Shown: one piece after another, positions 56,150 through 64,000 of the stretch
How positions within the stretch are numbered: position 1 is the stretch's first letter
Layout of the letters: the number at the start of each line of letters is the position of its first letter
Origin: Glandiceps talaboti
Taxonomy: Eukaryota > Hemichordata > Enteropneusta > Spengelidae
Assembly: GCF_964340395.1 (NCBI RefSeq)
Contig: NC_135565.1
Location: 14,872,209-14,936,208, forward strand
Length of the DNA: 64,000 bases
Direction: 5' to 3'
Notes under the pieces: model-generated
What the model was told of the DNA's origin: nothing
Seen by the model: only the letters and a program-made list of their open reading frames with translations
Databases searched by the model: none
Made by a program: the position numbers and the translations under genes

Positions 56150-56945
56150 TGTTGGATTGCCACAGTAGCTTGATATCAGATAAATAGCGGCTATTGGCTA
56201 TTTATTGGATTGCCAAAATAGATTCATCTCCAACATAGCTTGATTCGAGATAAATAGCAGCTATTGGGGATTTATCGAATTGCCTAGATAAATAGCGGCT
56301 ATTGGCTATAAATAGCCAGGTAATTGCTTGCTATCAGCTACTGTAAAAACGGGAATATAGTATGATTATCTCCCTAGGTAGCTATTCAAGCTAAGAGCCA
56401 TTGATAGCCACAATTAGCCATTAATAGCCGACTATCAGCTAACAACCCCTGGCACTCTTCAGGCTATTCAACTATTCAAGCTATTTGCCATTAATAGCCG
56501 ATATTAGCCATTAATAACAGGCTAATAGCTAGCTACCACCTATTCAATATTGGTCATGAATAGCTAGGTAATAGCTTGTTATCAGCTATTGTCAAACTGG
56601 GAATATGGTATAAATATCTCCCTAATCAGCCATGCAAGCTAATAACCATTACTAGCCGACTACCAGCTAACAACCCCCAACAGTCTCCAGGTCCTGGTTC
56701 TTAAGATAGTCAAGCTTATAGCCATTATTAGCCGCTATTAGCCATCAATAGCGGCTAATAGCCAGCTACCAGCGAACAACCCTCTGCACTCTCCAACACA
56801 TGGCTATTAAACTATTCAAGCTATTAGCCATTAATAGCCGCTATTAGCCATTAATAGCCAGCTAATAGCCGGCTACCAGCTACCGACCCCATTACTATCT
56901 GAACGTTCTTAGACGCTAATAGCTATTTCTAGCCATTCAAAACAC
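56150..56945. repeat. Region of interleaved AATAGC / GCTATT repeats
   Basis: For about 800 bp the words AATAGC, AATAGCC, GCTATTGGC and their reverse complements recur dozens of times in irregular order (for example CTATTAGCCATTAATAGCCG). Both orientations are mixed, so many local hairpins are possible. Longer imperfect units of about 170-190 bp (CTATTCAAGCTA ... GCTAACAACCC) seem to recur four times. No coding frame. Confidence 0.7.
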
Positions 56946-58428
56946 ATCTCCCATTTCACCATGTACCACATAATCACACATTCTCATGTTTATTATCACA
57001 CAGACCTTTACATTTCATGTTTATCGTGTATCACATATCCACACATTCACATGCATATTTTACCGATCTTTAAAGTTCATGTTTTATATTTGAATAACAC
57101 GACGAGCGTTACAATGCAAATTAAAAGACTGCAACATCCAAACACCATTTCTTCATAAACATCATATGGTCACTAAACGAAATCAGTAGCATATATTTGG
57201 AAATGCCAAATGACATTAGTTAAGCGTACTGACTACTGTAACAATCGCAAACAATGGACAGCTTACGCAATCAATTCTTCTTTTCATGCCATAGAACAAC
57301 AAAATACACGACAAGACTACAATGTATGTATGCATTTACCTAAAATACTATATATCTTGTTGGGGTCTTCAACCAGTTGTAAACTTCGAAATAGTCGGAA
57401 AATTTAGTCAAAAACATGTCGGGTAGCTAGCAACTCTCACCATGGATGTATTAGTGAGATGCTCTCACTGAGTCACAGTGAGTGTAAACAACTCGGAAAC
57501 GGACAGGAAATGTTTATGTAGCTTAATGTATGCAAACAAACATCGTACAATAAACATTTAGAGATCCTTTGATGTTTACCGCAGTTGCGTATCCTGTGGG
57601 CATAGACCTTGGAGGATCTATGGTTAAACAGAAACAAAACTCAAGGAATTCGAAATAGATGTATATTCATGAACGTCGGGTTCTTGAGAGTTATTTCATA
57701 TTTTCACATGAATTTTGCCCGATTGGTAAACTCTTTCACCTCTATTCTTTCACATCTATCTTTCTCTCACTGGTTCACGCTGGAGAGCAACGTCTATGAT
57801 TTTTATTAATTAAATGCACATTGAATTTCCGGGACTCCTAATTTCTTATCACCTTTTAGATAAAGTCGGGAACGATATCAGTGATATAATGTTGGTCTAC
57901 ATCCAAAAATTATCAATGTTTTTTTAATAATTAGGCAATATGTTAACTGTGCAAGCTTCACGTTTCATTTGGTTTTATATAATTAATTTTCCAATTAAGT
58001 GGTACATCATGTGTAATAGCTATAGTTTAGAATTTTGCATTCCAGCAATGTGTGTAAGCCCCAAAATCTATGGTTTTGCCAATACGGGCGGCATTCAGTT
58101 TAAATCTGGTTGTGAAGATGTAGAGGTCACGACACCCCACTTTACATAGTTAACGTGATGTGGATTACCAGCCTCATTGTGTTGGAAACTATACATAGAC
58201 TGTGTGAAATATTGAAACAAAAATAATAGTTTTGCTGGGCTTTTAACTAAAAATATATACGAATGTCGCTATTTATAAGATGACTCCATATGTCAGTTTG
58301 CATAAACTGCTCCCGAAGAGAAATATGGCACCATTGAGTAAATAGAGTTAGGGTACAAAATAAATGTATTCGGTCCACAAACACCGCCCTACAAGACAAC
58401 GTGTATTGATGGAGTTCACCTGCACTCA

Positions 58429-58430
<2 letters not shown>

Positions 58431-58495
<65 letters not shown>

Positions 58496-58500
58496 TATAC
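58431..58500. repeat. (CA)n microsatellite
   Basis: About 30 CA units. Confidence 0.96.
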
Positions 58501-58604
58501 ACACATTTGCATACATACATATATACATTTAAAAAAAACATTATAACAATTGATGTTCATCTAAACCAAAGTAATACTAAATAACCCCATCGAAGGGAAT
58601 TTCA

Positions 58605-58639
58605 CAGACACAGACACAGACACAGACACAGACATAGGT

Positions 58640-58706
<67 letters not shown>

Positions 58707-58710
58707 CGCG

Positions 58711-58774
<64 letters not shown>
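58605..58774. repeat. (CAGA)n-(AT)n-(GT)n compound microsatellite
   Basis: CAGACA, CAGA, AT and GT blocks run together just past the exon at 58844-59039. The long minus-strand frame there continues into this repeat only because the intron is open. Confidence 0.95.
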
Positions 58775-58843
58775 TCACGTGTTTGCGATGTGTATTAAGT
58801 CTGGCAACTAACAGAATATTAATGCAATAGTAAAAACATTTAC

Positions 58844-59039
58844 CAACTCCTGTGCCAATGGCCAATACCCGTAATTCGTTGTTCGGATCGATTCGTAGAT
58901 TTCTTAATATCACTTTCTTATAATCGTCAGTATGACTGGAGTCGTTCTTTGCAATTGACAGGGCGCGGTTTTTCACAAGAACTCCGAGAGCATCAATATA
59001 TTCGTCTTCGTGGAACAGAATGTCTCCAGCTTCCAGCAT
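58844..59039 (-). CDS. First exon of a histamine N-methyltransferase-like gene (partial)
   Basis: From ATG at 59039 the exon encodes 65 residues and ends GGAGTTG-GTAAAT, a proper donor. The protein begins MLEAGDILFHEDEYIDALGV and ends NNELRVLAIGTGVG. The latter is the glycine-rich motif I of S-adenosylmethionine-dependent methyltransferases. The arrangement (short helical N-terminus, 'Y..AL..L', then a conserved LRVL-IG-G-G) fits the histamine N-methyltransferase family, which methylates small amines in the cytosol. I found no further exon in the 6 kb downstream, so the rest is either beyond recognition, or lost. It may be an orphan exon. Confidence 0.5.
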
Positions 59040-62235
<3,196 letters not shown>

Positions 62236-63750
62236 ATGCAGACGATGGCGGTTAAACCAAACGATGCAATCCAATTCAACGACTTTGACTGTGTAGTTTT
62301 TTACCTGAATGGTAAGAAGGTAGGTTTCTTTCCACAAGGCCCCCAAAAAATGTTTTGTTCCGGTTTTCCGACCCCACCTAGTTTTCACTGCCGATCCTAA
62401 TTTTTTTCCGAGAAAATAACAATAAAATCGGGAAATTTGTGAAGTCTCGCAAGAATTATTGGATACTGAAACTGACATCAACTTAAAAGGACAACATGAA
62501 ACTGTTCTTCCAATCTGTAATGGCTGTATATCTGATGAGGAGAAACATATACCACAGAGACCATATGGAAAACAACGAAACCTACCCCACCTATACTAAA
62601 ATTGAGCGTGAGACGGAAGCAACCAAGTTTTTGTTGTTTGGCCTAAACTCAGTGAAACAACTCTGAGTTGCACTATTTCTGAAATGCGAGAGGGAGGGAG
62701 GGAGGGAGGGGTTGAAAAATGCGTATGGTACGGGCGACAGCAATCAACTCAAACCACGTTATGATAAAGGCTAGTTCGTTAGTCTTTGATCGAGAACTAA
62801 TGGTAGCCAGTTTGGTGTCAGTAGATTTCCGCTTAAAATTATGACAACCGATAATTCTTGAACTGATATATGTCTTATCATAAGATTATTAGAGAGTATA
62901 CTTCAAAATGCTGGTTTGATGTGATCTGATTTAGGTCGTGGCTAATTTGCAGTGCAGTCATGAAAATGAAAACACTTTAGCAGATATGTTCAATGAATTA
63001 ACTTATTTATATGCTAATTTTTGAAATGTATAATTAATTCATATATTTGTTGTCTTTATGTATATTAAAACAGGTACGAGAACAGAGAGCTGACCCTGGA
63101 ATGAATCTAGCAACTTACTTAAGAGAAGTTGGTATCTTTTAATGAAATAACAATAAAAAAATGTTACACATTCTGTGGCCCGTTTTCAGATATCTTGAAA
63201 GCACTATAAGTGTGGTTTTCTAACACCACACTGTGGTATACCTGACAAAGTAGAAAAGACGTAGATATTTCATAGTAGGAATTTTAAACAAAATAACCTT
63301 TGTCTTGAAACAGCAGGACTAAAATTTATTAACTTATTCAACAGTTAGAAAACTTTAAATCTAAAAGAATTTAAAATTCTTTAGTTTGTTGACCTTAACT
63401 TATTTATCAGCCCTTCTAACAGGTACAAAAGTTTCCTGTGGGGAAGGTGGTTGTGGATCATGTACTGTTATGTTATCAAGATTAAACCCAGTAACAAATG
63501 ATATAAGGTATGTAATAAAGTATTATACATGTTGCTTATGATACTTATTAGCAATTGAGTTTTTATTTACAAAGCAAGTTATAACCGCTCTTAATGCATA
63601 CGTACGGACGGGTTGATTATACTATTTTGTTATATATACAGTCACGCGTGCGTATACTCGTGTTTGCTACCACTTTGCTATATTCATGGTATGGCTGTGA
63701 CGACCGTTGAGGGTGTTGGGAGTACCAGAACTAGATTGCATCCTGTCCAG
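62236..63750 (+). CDS. Second xanthine dehydrogenase/aldehyde oxidase gene, exons 1-4 (runs off the window)
   Basis: Exons 62236-62319, 63074-63131, 63411-63507 and 63642-63750 have lengths 84, 58, 97 and 109. These are exactly those of the complete gene, with the same phases. The protein starts [14 protein letters not shown], then [32 protein letters not shown] and [20 protein letters not shown], supplying all four ligands of the first [2Fe-2S] cluster. There is no stop and every splice site is canonical. The ATG again follows ttgtacag. The gene lies head to head with the complete copy, about 9.5 kb apart. Exon 5 and beyond are outside the window, so completeness cannot be judged. Confidence 0.92.
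62350..62630. mobile_element. Inverted-repeat element, copy 2 of the 21289-21645 family
   Basis: Shares TTTTCCGACCCCACCTAGTT, GTGAAGTCTCGCAAGAA and CTTCCAATCTGTAATGG with the copy at 21289-21645, in the same orientation. The inverted ends are more diverged. It sits in intron 1 of the second dehydrogenase gene, about 30 bp after the donor. The complete gene lacks it at the same intron. Confidence 0.6.
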
Positions 63751-64000
63751 GTAGGAGGAAATGATAACACAAGTATTTCTTGCGTATTATGTTGTTACAC
63801 AGCACAACCATCAATGATGAACACTGATTTGAAAATGGGTGGTTTAATTTCTATATCAGGTGTTTTTCGTTACTTTTGGGTTCACAAAATGTAACTATTT
63901 GCAAAGCTTGTACATTTCATTAGATTAAGGAAAGGGAAGTGACGCAGTAGTCCCGGCCTCTAATTTATAGCTATCGCTACACCATTCCGCTATCCTAACT

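Larger units (their letters stand above)
52711..58843. other. Spacer upstream of the complete dehydrogenase gene
   Basis: No convincing exon. The stretch holds the repeat with (CA)n tail at 53800-53995, an inverted-repeat element at 54568-54930, the AATAGC-rich region at 56150-56945 and microsatellites at 58431-58774. Frames at 50773-51318, 54906-55292 and 55831-56058 have no recognisable product. The promoter of the dehydrogenase gene should lie here, but I see no decisive core element. Confidence 0.5.

Noticed and set aside
57940-58149. Plus-strand frame of 69 codons, and a minus frame over the same bases
   Set aside because: Neither has splice signals or a recognisable family; the minus frame resembles part of a dispersed repeat more than an exon.
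63930-64000. tRNA-like segment at the window edge (minus strand TAGCGGAATGGTGTAGCGATAG)
   Set aside because: A-box-like word only; no B box or cloverleaf could be made before the window ends.

Overview
This is a eukaryotic, intron-rich, AT-rich window of animal type. The split genes have canonical GT/AG introns and bilaterian domain families, and the rest is dense in microsatellites, non-LTR retrotransposon fragments, tRNA-derived SINEs and small inverted-repeat elements. This suits a marine invertebrate, but I cannot name the phylum. Almost all long open reading frames are microsatellite artefacts. The real genes were found by joining short exons with matching splice phases.

Layout. (1) 1-7300: no gene; an inverted-repeat element, repeat fragments and a 1.4 kb satellite with a 29-bp unit. 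(2) 7301-12628, minus strand: a small type I membrane protein with signal peptide, two LDL-receptor class A repeats, one transmembrane helix and a short tail whose last exon is triplicated. (3) 17221-19610, plus strand: a small unrecognised protein with two predicted membrane helices; one membrane exon also exists as a broken upstream duplicate. (4) 23465-52710, minus strand: the main feature, a complete 29-exon gene of the xanthine dehydrogenase/aldehyde oxidase family. All exon phases agree and give 1311 residues. (5) 58844-59039, minus strand: an isolated first exon resembling histamine N-methyltransferase-like proteins. (6) 62236-63750 and beyond, plus strand: the first four exons of a second xanthine dehydrogenase/aldehyde oxidase gene, head to head with the first, with the same exon lengths and phases.

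The most interesting biology is in the molybdo-flavoenzyme pair. The complete copy keeps all eight iron-sulfur cysteines, the molybdopterin loop with its glutamate and the catalytic GEPP glutamate. It has lost the xanthine-binding arginine and one aromatic clamp of xanthine dehydrogenase, and its FAD-binding motifs are much altered. It is best read as a neofunctionalised or FAD-modified paralogue. The partner copy is diverged in exons 1-2 but nearly identical in exons 3-4 and their intron edges, which suggests gene conversion.

The introns and spacers hold three reverse-transcriptase fragments, at least one tRNA-derived SINE family in two copies, several families of non-autonomous inverted-repeat elements and many simple repeats. 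No CRISPR, operon, phage or prokaryotic feature was seen.
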